NCBI GenBank assembly: GCA_963846585.1
Contig: CAWJWO010000015.1
Location: 1 to 64,000 of the forward strand
DNA: 64,000 nt
Reading direction: 5' to 3'
Source: JAAUTT01 sp963846585
GTDB taxonomy: Bacteria; Bacteroidota; Bacteroidia; Bacteroidales; JAAUTT01
Program-made: the position numbers and the translations under genes
In this document: positions 8,084 to 16,974 of the stretch, piece by piece
How positions within the stretch are numbered: position 1 is the first letter of the stretch
Layout of the letters: the number at the start of each line of letters is the position of its first letter
The notes under the pieces: generated by a model
Told to the model about the DNA's origin: nothing
The model's input: the letters and a program-made list of their open reading frames with translations, nothing else
Database searches by the model: none

Positions 8084-9205
8084 ATGAAAAAAATTATTTT
8101 ATTGAGTTCTGTTATAATTGTTTTCGTTGTTGCTGTTATTGCTATAAGTTGTAGCAAACAACAGGAAAACCCGGGAACCAATTTGGCCTCTTGCGGAACT
8201 TGCGATTGGTATGGCACGAATTATCCCGTATGCTGTAGTGGGGTTACCATCTCCGGCGGATGGGGATGGCAGAATAATGCCAGTTGTATTTCAGCATCCG
8301 AATGTACCGGTGCAGGTCAAAGTTGTTCAGGTTGCAGTAGTTCAAGCTCAAGCTCAAGCTCAAGCTCAAGCTCCGGAGGAGGAGGTACAATTTTGAATGG
8401 AAACGGATGTGATTTACAACCATCTTATTACAACGATGGAAATGTTAATTTAGGACTAAGCCTTATGAAAACAGAAGGCAGTATTGTAAGTATACGGTTA
8501 GAAATTGATCCAAGCGCAACAGGATTTTCAATTAACACAGCTAAAAGTTGGATTACACAGCTTAAGGCTGCAGGTTATAGTAATTTGATTTGCACTTATC
8601 ATAGATTTGGGGGCAGTGATAATTTAAGTGATTTGGAAACTGCTGCAAACTGGTGGGTTGCAAATTATAATACTCTGGGAGGCGGTTTTATCATCAACCT
8701 TTGCAATGAATGGGGCGATCATAACATAAGTGCATCAACATATGCAAGTTATTATAATACTTGTATCGCGATTGTCCGCGAAGTTTATTCAGGTACCATT
8801 GTTATTGATATCCCGGGTTGGGGACAGGAAACCTACACTGCATACCAGGCATGTAAAACATCCAGTCCTACTATCAGCGATGGAAACATCTGTCTGTCAA
8901 CCCATATTTATCCTGGTAATTATAATCAGGGACGTGGACATACATACCAGGCATCTGACCTGGCAGACTTAGTCAATACAGGCAGACCCTGCCTTGTAGG
9001 TGAATTTGGAACAGGTTCAGGAGCCTGCAACTGGGAAGCTTGCGTGAACCAGGCAAAAAGTGACGGATGGCACGTTCTTGGATGGGCCTGGAACGGCGAT
9101 GGAGGCAGCTTGAATATGGTTTCACCATCATGGGCTTCAAATCCTACAGCTACATCTTTCAGCACAAATTCATATTTTAACACGCTTTATCCTTATATCC
9201 AATAA
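8084..9205 (+). CDS. GH5-type endo-beta-1,4-mannanase lipoprotein with CBM10
   Basis: A 373-residue outer-membrane or exported lipoprotein (lipobox AISC, Cys23). Residues 37-74 form a cysteine-rich CBM10-like module (CDWYGTNYPVC, GWGWQNNASC), followed by a run of 13 serines (85-97, encoded by repeated TCAAGC) and a glycine linker. The catalytic domain has the GH5 acid/base pair N208-E209 in LCNEWGDH and the nucleophile E307 in GEFGTG. The shape resembles GH5 mannanases of Cellvibrio-like Gammaproteobacteria, where CBM10 and polyserine linkers are common, so transfer is plausible. Mannan is the likely substrate given the alpha-galactosidases nearby; another beta-glucan is possible. Confidence 0.8.
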   Translation: MKKIILLSSVIIVFVVAVIAISCSKQQENPGTNLASCGTCDWYGTNYPVCCSGVTISGGWGWQNNASCISASECTGAGQSCSGCSSSSSSSSSSSSSGGGGTILNGNGCDLQPSYYNDGNVNLGLSLMKTEGSIVSIRLEIDPSATGFSINTAKSWITQLKAAGYSNLICTYHRFGGSDNLSDLETAANWWVANYNTLGGGFIINLCNEWGDHNISASTYASYYNTCIAIVREVYSGTIVIDIPGWGQETYTAYQACKTSSPTISDGNICLSTHIYPGNYNQGRGHTYQASDLADLVNTGRPCLVGEFGTGSGACNWEACVNQAKSDGWHVLGWAWNGDGGSLNMVSPSWASNPTATSFSTNSYFNTLYPYIQ

Positions 9206-9226
9206 AACAATATTAGAATGCATTAC

Positions 9227-9262
9227 ATGGGCAAATAAATTTATTTTTATTTGCCCATTTTT
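9227..9262 (+). terminator. Rho-independent terminator after the mannanase
   Basis: ATGGGCAAAT at 9227-9236 pairs with ATTTGCCCAT at 9249-9258 and is followed by TTTTATAG, 22 bases after the mannanase stop. Confidence 0.75.
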
Positions 9263-9333
9263 ATAGTCACAATTTATAAACACAATAAACCGGACATAAA
9301 ATTATTGTTGAATTAATTATTTATTTAAATTAC

Positions 9334-9960
9334 ATGAAACATTATTCAAAATTATTCTTATTGGTTTTGTTTATTATTTTCGGATGTAATAACAAATGCA
9401 ATAAATTAAAGACAAAGACAATTGCAAACCTTAAAACTGCATATATAATTGAAGTAACGGATTCTTCCAAATACGCCGCGTTTGCCCAACAAACAAGAAA
9501 AGAAGGAAAGGACAGGCTTTCTGTTTTTTTTCTGTCAGTATCAAAATCAAAAAGTATTACCGCCCACAATATAAAAGCCGCTTTAAAACAACTGCATGCA
9601 AAAATTGATACAATAATAATTCCTGAATCCATAGTTAAATCTACAATAGAAAATCTTAATGAAGCCAATGAAAAAGAAAAATATGTTTTAACAAAATTAT
9701 ACCCTGATTTTATAAAGGATGCGAAGGAGGAGGGGGCCTTAAATGAACTAAAATTATTTGCCCGTATTAAGGAAGTTGAAAATAAAGATGTTGGATTTAT
9801 TAATGATGCGATAGATGCAATATATCAGCATTGGACAAACTCTTTCTTTACTTTATATTTTATTTGTCCGGTTTGTGGTAATATATATTATCCGGATCAT
9901 GCTGCCGATAATTGTAGTCTCTGTAAAACTGATAAAAAGAAATTTATTCATAAAGGATAA
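9334..9960 (+). CDS. Exported rubrerythrin-like lipoprotein, degenerate diiron site
   Basis: A 208-residue protein with a lipoprotein signal (FIIFGC, Cys18). Its body follows rubrerythrin: TIANLKTAYIIEVTDSSKY matches the first ferritin helix, KLYPDFIKDAKEEG the third, and the C-terminus has a rubredoxin-like site with CPVCG and CSLC. Rubrerythrins reduce peroxide in the cytoplasm of anaerobes. Aligned by eye, the ExxH ligand pair of the second helix is replaced (VSKSKSITAHN), the histidine of the fourth helix is replaced (VENKD), and only some glutamates remain, while the four rubredoxin cysteines are kept. It therefore probably binds iron at the rubredoxin site but may lack the diiron reaction. 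An exported location is unusual. Confidence 0.7.
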   Translation: MKHYSKLFLLVLFIIFGCNNKCNKLKTKTIANLKTAYIIEVTDSSKYAAFAQQTRKEGKDRLSVFFLSVSKSKSITAHNIKAALKQLHAKIDTIIIPESIVKSTIENLNEANEKEKYVLTKLYPDFIKDAKEEGALNELKLFARIKEVENKDVGFINDAIDAIYQHWTNSFFTLYFICPVCGNIYYPDHAADNCSLCKTDKKKFIHKG

Positions 9961-10031
9961 ATAATGCAACCTTTTTATCAGGAGTTTTGGCCATCAATTG
10001 CATTTTCAGCGCTATCGTTTTTTTGATTTAA

Positions 10032-11765
10032 TTACACCTTAAAGTTCGATATCTGTTCGTTAAGGTCATTTGACATTTGTTGTAATATTTCAGATTTCTC
10101 AAACAATTCGCCAGACGTACTGGCATATTGCTGGGTTATTTGATTCAATTGTTGAATAGCAGTATTAATATGCTCGGAACCAGCTTGTTGTTCAATACTT
10201 GCCGAAGCTATTTCCTGAACTATTAATGTTGCATTTTTTATGTCAGGAAGTAGTTCTGAAAGCAAGGAAGACGAATTTATGGTAACTTCCATACTTTGCC
10301 GGGAAATAACATTTATCTCATCAGCAACAGTGCGGCTGCGTTCAGCAAGTTTTTTGACTTCAGCCGCAACAACGGCAAATCCTTTTCCGGATTCTCCAAC
10401 CCGGGCTGCCTCTACCGCGGCATTTAAAGCCAACAAATTGGTTTGGAATGCAATATCGTTAATAAAAGATATTTTATTTGTAATTTTTTTAATAGCATCA
10501 ATACTCTTTAACGATTCTTCATTTACAATATTAATTTTTGCAGATAAAGCTTCAACCTTTTTTCTGGCTTCATCAGCATTTGTGCTATTTTGCATAATGT
10601 TTGAAACCATTTCCTCCATTGATGAAGATATTTCTTCGAGTGAAGAGGCCTGAATATTAGCTTCGGAAGTAATATGAACAGAAGAGTTTTTTAACTGATT
10701 GGCAGATAATTGCACTTCACGGGCGGAAATTTTAATCTGTGAAATGACAGATTTCTGGCTACCTATCATCTTTTGCAAAATATTTGAAAGTCGGCCAAAT
10801 TCATCTGTCCGGTTTAAAATATCATCTTTAATATCGACATTTAAATTACCGTTTGATATAGACTCTATAACATCGTAATTTTCTTTTACTCCATAATTAA
10901 TCGAAGTAACGATTGAGTATGTAAAAATAAAACCTATAACGAGGATAATCAAAATTATCACATTGTAATACAGGTTAATATTTTTTACCATATCATCCAT
11001 TGCCAATAATATTGCAGCCTTTTTTCCTGAGGCATATTCCCAATAGGCACTACTCCATGAACTTTCAGCGGCATTAACTTGACCGTTAATTTTTTCAAAC
11101 AATTCTTTTGTCCTGATCAAGCCTTTCTCATATAAATTTATCTGGCTTAATAATTCTGTTTCTCCTTTTTCAGGTATTATTGATTTTATTCTTGTAAAAT
11201 TTTCTTCGATTGAATTAAATAAAGAAAAATTTTGGGACATTTCCATCCCATTCCCCATTTCAACAATTTTATGAATATCGTTTGAAACTTTAGCATAAGA
11301 CCCATTATTGGTAAGCGAATATATCTTTTTTAAGGTTTTATGATTTGAACGTCTCATATATGTTAGCTCCGTAATTAAATCACAAGATTTGTTAGCGTTT
11401 ATAACATATTCAATTACACTTTTTTGTACTACCTTATAATCAAATTCAACTTCCTGGTGCAGCTTAAATCTTTCTTTCATATTTATTACCCAATGAAAAA
11501 TCAATAAATTCTGAAAATCAAAAGCTGACTTATCTATTTTTAATGTATCACTATACATATTGGTATTCACATACTTAAAAAGTTCAATCTTGGAACCGTT
11601 CAAAAATCCCTCATAATAATTAATAGTAGGAATATGAGAAGATGATGCCAACTGAAATTTATTTATAATAATACGTCCGCCAATGGCCATTGAGATTGCC
11701 AATACAACAAAACTAACCATGACAAAACTGATCTTGGTTCCTATTTTAAAATTAAATTTAATCAT
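10032..11765 (-). CDS. Methyl-accepting chemotaxis protein
   Basis: A 577-residue chemoreceptor. It has a first membrane segment at about residues 11-30, a periplasmic sensor of about 230 residues rich in helices (four-helix-bundle type), a second membrane segment at about 262-283, a HAMP linker, and the cytoplasmic signalling coiled coil. The conserved hairpin tip is visible at about 432-474 (FQTNLLALNAAVEAAR, then GFAVVAAEVKKLAERS). The ligand is unknown. The gene sits within the glycosidase region and next to remnants of a sugar-binding protein, which suggests sensing of a plant sugar, but this is inference. It ends shortly downstream of the convergent rubrerythrin-like gene. Confidence 0.92.
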   Translation of the reverse strand: MIKFNFKIGTKISFVMVSFVVLAISMAIGGRIIINKFQLASSSHIPTINYYEGFLNGSKIELFKYVNTNMYSDTLKIDKSAFDFQNLLIFHWVINMKERFKLHQEVEFDYKVVQKSVIEYVINANKSCDLITELTYMRRSNHKTLKKIYSLTNNGSYAKVSNDIHKIVEMGNGMEMSQNFSLFNSIEENFTRIKSIIPEKGETELLSQINLYEKGLIRTKELFEKINGQVNAAESSWSSAYWEYASGKKAAILLAMDDMVKNINLYYNVIILIILVIGFIFTYSIVTSINYGVKENYDVIESISNGNLNVDIKDDILNRTDEFGRLSNILQKMIGSQKSVISQIKISAREVQLSANQLKNSSVHITSEANIQASSLEEISSSMEEMVSNIMQNSTNADEARKKVEALSAKINIVNEESLKSIDAIKKITNKISFINDIAFQTNLLALNAAVEAARVGESGKGFAVVAAEVKKLAERSRTVADEINVISRQSMEVTINSSSLLSELLPDIKNATLIVQEIASASIEQQAGSEHINTAIQQLNQITQQYASTSGELFEKSEILQQMSNDLNEQISNFKV

Positions 11766-11778
11766 TACGATGATTTTG

Positions 11779-12360
11779 TTAGTTTATTGTAAGTTTAACA
11801 AATTTAATAAAAGAGGGTTGTGTCTTAATTAATAGTTGCGTTTTCCCGCTTTTATAAGCAGATATACTGCATATATCAAGGATGTCTCCTTCCGAATTAT
11901 AAAATGTTAAATGTATGTTCACGAAGCTAATGTCATTTTTAATGAACTCATATTCAAAAGTAAAATAATAACAAACAGAAGTAGCTGTTGTCCACGGGAA
12001 AGCATAACCAGAAATATAAACTGATTTAAAAACTATAGTATCTTTAAGTCCTGTTTGTTCAAAAGGTAATTTAACCGAACCTGAAGGAAACTTTGCATTT
12101 AATTTTTCTAAACATGTATTCTGGGCATCAGCAAACTCCCTGGTTACAGAATTTACGACCTCTGTCTTGGATTTACCTTTGGCATCATTCAAACGGTAAT
12201 CAAGATCATTAAAATGCAACTCTGTTTTATCCAGTTGGTCAAAGTATTCAAATATTGGTTGTAGAGGACAAATAATTTTATTGTCATTTACTGAATGGCT
12301 GGTACAACTTTGCAGAAACAGGATCACTGCCGGTAAATAAAATACTACCTTAATTTTCAT
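11779..12360 (-). CDS. Hypothetical lipoprotein
   Basis: A 193-residue protein with a lipoprotein signal (ILFLQSC, Cys19) and no domain that I recognise. The mature part is mixed alpha/beta, with aromatic-rich strands such as SVCYYFTFEYEF near the middle. It starts within the stop of the upstream remnant (overlap of 4 bases) and ends 13 bases before the chemoreceptor start, so it is probably co-transcribed with the receptor and could be an accessory periplasmic protein for it. Confidence 0.65.
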   Translation of the reverse strand: MKIKVVFYLPAVILFLQSCTSHSVNDNKIICPLQPIFEYFDQLDKTELHFNDLDYRLNDAKGKSKTEVVNSVTREFADAQNTCLEKLNAKFPSGSVKLPFEQTGLKDTIVFKSVYISGYAFPWTTATSVCYYFTFEYEFIKNDISFVNIHLTFYNSEGDILDICSISAYKSGKTQLLIKTQPSFIKFVKLTIN

Positions 12361-12629
12361 GATATATAAAATAAAGACTTAAACTGGTTTAATATAATGT
12401 AAAGGAACAATGTCAAAATTAATAATTTATAGGATGGTTTGCGTTTTATCATGTATTCTGCCATTATTTCGCCAACCCTGACATTATCGAAAGATACAAA
12501 ATAATCAAGTTTGCAATTCATAATAATAGGTAATAATAATCCAATTTTGAACGAATTATCCTTGTTACATGAAAGGAATGAAAATAAAATTAAACAGGGA
12601 AATACTAATAAAAGATATAATCTGTTCAT
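12357..12629 (-). pseudogene. Remnant of a periplasmic sugar-binding lipoprotein (XylF-like)
   Basis: The 90-residue frame has a lipoprotein signal (FSFLSC), then NSFKIGLLLP, which is how the first strand of type I sugar-binding proteins reads. It jumps directly to LDYFVSFDNVRVGEIMAEYM, closely like the YISFDNEKVGELQA segment that lies over 100 residues further on in xylose-binding XylF. After that it loses similarity and the remaining two thirds of the protein are absent. This looks like an internally deleted and truncated gene. Whether the short product is still made is unknown. Confidence 0.55.
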
Positions 12630-12861
12630 CTTTAATAAAATTTAAAAAGTAAAATCTATTTTATTATTACTTTAAGTTAATAATAAATATTAAGTACAGA
12701 TGAAATCCCCCTATATATTATCAATCGGATAATATATATTTTATAATTTTTAATGATATTATTTTTTCCAATATCAATCATTTAATTATATTTATTTTTT
12801 TTATTACTTAAATGGTGTAAAAGTTATAGTTTTATTAATCATTAATATAGGAGGACTAACA

Positions 12862-12997
12862 ATGAATAAAAAAAATATATTTCGATAAGTATTTCAGAAT
12901 AATACACAACGTTTTGATGAATTAGCATAACGCTCTGTCGAACTTCAGATACAATCTGAAGAATTAAGGGAACTTATTTCCAGTTTTAAATTATACA
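12862..12997 (+). pseudogene. Remnant of a second chemoreceptor gene
   Basis: A good ribosome-binding site (AGGAGG at 12849-12854) precedes ATGAATAAA, but the frame stops after eight codons. Continuing in the same frame gives RFDELA, a second stop, then SVELQIQSEELRELISSFK, which reads like the C-terminal end of a methyl-accepting chemotaxis protein. So start and end of a receptor gene appear to survive with the middle deleted. The stretch 12630-12861 upstream holds only AT-rich sequence. Confidence 0.4.
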
Positions 12998-13027
12998 ATA
13001 TATTAACTAATTATAACTATCAACGCC

Positions 13028-15448
13028 GTGAAAAATATTATTTATGCAAACATTGCATTACTATCCATTCTTTTTTTAGGATTAACTTCATGCAATCATT
13101 CAAAATTAAGAACGATAACTAATTTTGATGATAATTGGAAGTTTCACCCTGGAGATATATCACTGGCAAGGGAACCATCCTTTGATGATTCTAAATGGCG
13201 TGAATTATCCCTTCCTCATGATTGGAGCATTGAAGGAGAGTTTAGTGAAAAAAATCCGGCTACTCCGGCTGGTGGTGCATTACCAGGCGGTGTTGGCTGG
13301 TATCGCAAAACATTTTCAATATGTGAAAAAGAAAAAACTAAAAACTTTTTCATCGATTTCGATGGTGTCTACAGGAACAGCGAAGTTTGGATAAATGGGC
13401 ATTACCTTGGCGAACGACCTTACGGATATTCTTCCTTCCGTTACAATCTTACTCCTTTTCTGAAATTTGGATCAGAAGTAAATGTAATATCGGTTAGGGT
13501 TGATAATTCAAAACAACCGAATTCCCGTTGGTATTCAGGTTCAGGTATTTACCGTAATGTCTGGCTTACTTCTACAGGTAAAATTTATGTTGATCACTGG
13601 GGGACATATATTACCACACCTGAAGTTACTAATAAGATGGCTAAACTATTAATAATTAGTAAAATAAAGAATGAAATTGAAAAAACTGGTATTATCACTG
13701 TCAAAACCACATTATTTGATACAAATGGGAAAAAAATAACCTCAGTGACATCAAAAACCAACAGTATTGCAGACTCTGTAACTGAGGTAAAACAGGAACT
13801 TAAGGTTAACAATCCGTCTCTCTGGTCAATTGACCATCCTTATCTTTACAAAGCTATTACTCAGGTTTCGTTCGAAGGGAAAAAAATTGATAGGGTTTCA
13901 ACAGTAGTTGGTCTCCGGTATTTTAGTTTCGACCGTTATAAAGGATTTTTGTTAAATGGTACGCCACTTAAAATTGTCGGGGTTTGTGATCATCATGACC
14001 TTGGTTGCCTTGGCGCTGCCATTAATAAAAGGGCAATTGAACGTCAGCTCGAAATTTTAAAAGGAATGGGTATTAATGGCATCCGTACATCACACAATCC
14101 TCCTGCTCCTGAACTGCTTGATCTATGCGATCGTATGGGTTTTGTAGTAATGGATGAAGCATTTGACATGTGGAGAAAATCCAAAACGCAGTTTGATTAT
14201 CATCTCGACTGGGATAAATGGCATAAAAGGGATCTTGAAGATATGGTGCTAAGGGACCGGAATCACCCGAGTATATTTATCTGGAGTATTGGCAATGAAA
14301 TTCCGGAACAGGGAGATAGTACCGGAATAACAATCGCAAGGGAATTAACCGGTATAGTAAGAACCCTGGATAAAACAAGGCCTGTGACTTCTGCCACCAA
14401 TTCACCTGAGAAAATGAATTACATCGCCAAATCCGGAGCACTCGATCTCATTGGTTATAATTATAATCAATGGTCATTTAAGGATTTTTTGAATGATTTT
14501 CCTGACAAGAAATTTATTGCCACTGAAACAACTTCCGCCCTGGCAACACGAGGAAGCTATGATATGCCTGCCGATTCTATCCGCAGGTGGCCTGTTCGCT
14601 GGGACATTCTTTTAACTACAGGAAACGCGGACTTTACCTGTTCCTCTTATGATAATTGTTCTGCACCTTGGGGTTCAACACACGAAGAAACCTGGAAAGT
14701 GATCAAAAAATATGAATATCTGTCGGGAATGTTTATTTGGACCGGGTTCGACTATTTAGGCGAACCTACTCCGTATCCCTGGCCCGCCAAAAGTTCATAT
14801 TTCGGGATAGTTGATATGGCAGGCTTTCCTAAAGATGTTTATTATATGTATCAAAGTGAATTGACCTCAAAACCTGTGTTGCATATTTTCCCTCATTGGA
14901 ACTGGCAACCCGGCAAAATTATTGATATTTGGGCATATACTAATTGTCAGGAGGTTGAATTGTTCCTGAACGGAAAATCATTGGGCAGTAAACGAAAAAT
15001 TGGTGACGATCTGCATTTATCATGGAAGGTACCTTTTACCCCTGGCATTTTGAAAGCAGTGGGACGTTCAGCGGGTAAAGAAATAATCAGCCAGGAAATC
15101 AGGACTGCCGGAAAACCTGCAAAAATCATATTAACCGCCGACAGAAATACAATTAAGGCCAATTGCAGGGATCTTTCCTTTATATCCGTAGAAGTCACAG
15201 ATAAAGATGGTAATATTGTTCCTTATGCTGATGGCCTGATTAATTTCATTGTTAACGGAGATGCCACCATTGCAGGTGTAGATAATGGCAATCCGGTAAG
15301 TCATGAACCTTTCAGGACAAATTACAGGAAAGCTTTTCATGGGTTATGCCTGTTAGTGATTCAATCAGGACGCAACAGAGGGTCCGTTGATATTATCGCA
15401 CATGCAAAAGGACTTATTGATGGTAAGGTTGCAATTATAGTCAGGTAG
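13028..15448 (+). CDS. Glycoside hydrolase family 2 (beta-galactosidase/beta-mannosidase type) lipoprotein
   Basis: An 806-residue exported lipoprotein (LTSC, Cys22) with a GTG start. Domains in order are the GH2 sugar-binding jelly roll (about 30-200, with GVGWYRKTF and SGIYRNVWL), an immunoglobulin-like domain, the TIM barrel with RTSHNPPAPE, the acid/base E424 in SIGNEIPEQ and the nucleophile E500 in ATETTSA, then a DUF4982-like domain (QEVELFLNGKSLG) and a final Ig-like domain. It removes a terminal beta-linked sugar, probably galactose, from oligosaccharides. It heads a same-strand run with the alpha-galactosidase and esterase genes, separated by 150-175 base gaps. Confidence 0.88.
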   Translation: MKNIIYANIALLSILFLGLTSCNHSKLRTITNFDDNWKFHPGDISLAREPSFDDSKWRELSLPHDWSIEGEFSEKNPATPAGGALPGGVGWYRKTFSICEKEKTKNFFIDFDGVYRNSEVWINGHYLGERPYGYSSFRYNLTPFLKFGSEVNVISVRVDNSKQPNSRWYSGSGIYRNVWLTSTGKIYVDHWGTYITTPEVTNKMAKLLIISKIKNEIEKTGIITVKTTLFDTNGKKITSVTSKTNSIADSVTEVKQELKVNNPSLWSIDHPYLYKAITQVSFEGKKIDRVSTVVGLRYFSFDRYKGFLLNGTPLKIVGVCDHHDLGCLGAAINKRAIERQLEILKGMGINGIRTSHNPPAPELLDLCDRMGFVVMDEAFDMWRKSKTQFDYHLDWDKWHKRDLEDMVLRDRNHPSIFIWSIGNEIPEQGDSTGITIARELTGIVRTLDKTRPVTSATNSPEKMNYIAKSGALDLIGYNYNQWSFKDFLNDFPDKKFIATETTSALATRGSYDMPADSIRRWPVRWDILLTTGNADFTCSSYDNCSAPWGSTHEETWKVIKKYEYLSGMFIWTGFDYLGEPTPYPWPAKSSYFGIVDMAGFPKDVYYMYQSELTSKPVLHIFPHWNWQPGKIIDIWAYTNCQEVELFLNGKSLGSKRKIGDDLHLSWKVPFTPGILKAVGRSAGKEIISQEIRTAGKPAKIILTADRNTIKANCRDLSFISVEVTDKDGNIVPYADGLINFIVNGDATIAGVDNGNPVSHEPFRTNYRKAFHGLCLLVIQSGRNRGSVDIIAHAKGLIDGKVAIIVR

Positions 15449-15560
15449 CGATGAAGTGATGAAGTGATGAAGTTATGAAGTGATTAGGTGATTAAGTGAT
15501 GAAGTGATGAAGAGATGATGAAGTGATTAAGTGAAAAAGGACGTGAGACGTGAGACCTGG
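15449..15560. repeat. Short tandem repeats GTGATGAA / GACGTGA
   Basis: The gap holds runs of an eight-base word (GTGATGAA and variants GTGATTAA) followed by two copies of the seven-base word GACGTGA. No gene is present. The same words occur in other gaps of the window. Confidence 0.8.
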
Positions 15561-15623
15561 AACCTGCAACTTGCACCATATAAACCTCATAAACCAATTT
15601 GAATTATTAAAAAAATATCAATT

Positions 15624-16823
15624 ATGAAGAAAATTTTATTTGGGTTAATATGCATCCTTACAATTAATGTGTATGGCCAAAAATTTGATAAACTTGCACT
15701 AACCCCGCCAATGGGTTGGAATAGCTGGAATAAATTTGCTTGCGATGTGAATGAAAATATGATCAGGGAAATTGCAGATGCTATAGTTTCCAGCGGTATG
15801 AAAGATGCAGGTTATAAATATTTAATTATTGACGATTGCTGGCATGGAAAGCGCGACAGCCTTGGATTTATCCATCCCGACCCGGTTCGTTTTCCTTCCG
15901 GAATTAAAGCCCTGGCAGATTATGTTCATTCAAAAGGGTTGAAATTTGGCATTTATTCAGATGCAGGAAACCAGACTTGTGGAGGAAGGCCCGGAAGCCG
16001 TGGCCACGAATACCAGGATGCCATTACCTATGCAAAATGGGGTGTGGACTACCTGAAATACGATTGGTGTAACACTGATAACATCAATGCCAGGGGAGCA
16101 TATACCACTATTAGCAATGCATTGTTTTCAGCCGGCCGGCCAATAGTTTTAAGTATGTGTGAATGGGGAAATAGTAAACCATGGGAATGGGGCAAAGATG
16201 TTGGATATTTGTGGCGTACAACCGGAGATATTTATCCTTGTTTCGATTGTGAGATAAACCATGGTAACTATTCAGATTGGGGTGTACTCCGGAATTTGAA
16301 TAAGCAGAAGGACCTCCGGCAATATGCCGGTCCTGGCCATTGGAATGATCCTGATATGCTCGAAGTTGGAAATGGAATGCAGGTGAATGAAGATCGTGCC
16401 CATTTTTCATTATGGTGTATAGTGGCGGCTCCACTGATTGCCGGAAACGACGTCAGGCATATGAACCAGCAAACACACGATATACTCACTAATCGGGAAG
16501 CAATCGCCATAGACCAGGATTCACTTGGTGTCCAGGGATTTCAATATAGCAATAATGACAGTCTTGAATTATGGGTAAAACAGCTTAAAAACGATGCATG
16601 GGCATTATGTTTCCTGAACCGGTCCATTACACCTAAAAAGATAAATTATAACTGGAAAAATATCTTGATAAACGATACATTAACTCATAAGGAACTTAGA
16701 TTTAATACAAGTACTTATAAAATTTATAACATATGGACTGGCAAGGATCAGGGTACAACTAAAAAACCTCTTGAATCGGAACTCCCGGGGCATGATGTTA
16801 TATTTATCCGTCTTTATAAATAA
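15624..16823 (+). CDS. GH27 alpha-galactosidase
   Basis: A 399-residue secreted enzyme (signal peptide to about VYGQ19) that removes alpha-1,6-galactose side chains, for example from galactomannan. GH27 hallmarks are LTPPMGWNSWN at the start of the barrel, DDCWHG, the nucleophile D147 in KYDWCN, the acid/base D202 in TTGDI, and GHWNDPDMLEVGN. The C-terminal beta domain follows from about residue 300. A second GH27 lies at 20069-21667 on the other strand; this one lacks the N-terminal extension of that copy. Confidence 0.93.
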   Translation: MKKILFGLICILTINVYGQKFDKLALTPPMGWNSWNKFACDVNENMIREIADAIVSSGMKDAGYKYLIIDDCWHGKRDSLGFIHPDPVRFPSGIKALADYVHSKGLKFGIYSDAGNQTCGGRPGSRGHEYQDAITYAKWGVDYLKYDWCNTDNINARGAYTTISNALFSAGRPIVLSMCEWGNSKPWEWGKDVGYLWRTTGDIYPCFDCEINHGNYSDWGVLRNLNKQKDLRQYAGPGHWNDPDMLEVGNGMQVNEDRAHFSLWCIVAAPLIAGNDVRHMNQQTHDILTNREAIAIDQDSLGVQGFQYSNNDSLELWVKQLKNDAWALCFLNRSITPKKINYNWKNILINDTLTHKELRFNTSTYKIYNIWTGKDQGTTKKPLESELPGHDVIFIRLYK

Positions 16824-16974
16824 TAATTAATGTTTCTAAGAATAGGCCAATTTTTTTGATACGTTTATTAGAAAAATTGTTCATTTACATAAAATAAGGA
16901 CACGTACAAGACGTGTCCCTACATTTATTTTAATACATTAATGAAAACAATTTATTACTGATTAATATTCATAT

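Noticed and set aside
15449..15560. CRISPR array
   Set aside because: The repeat units here and in the other gaps are 7-9 bases long with no unique spacers, and no cas genes are present.
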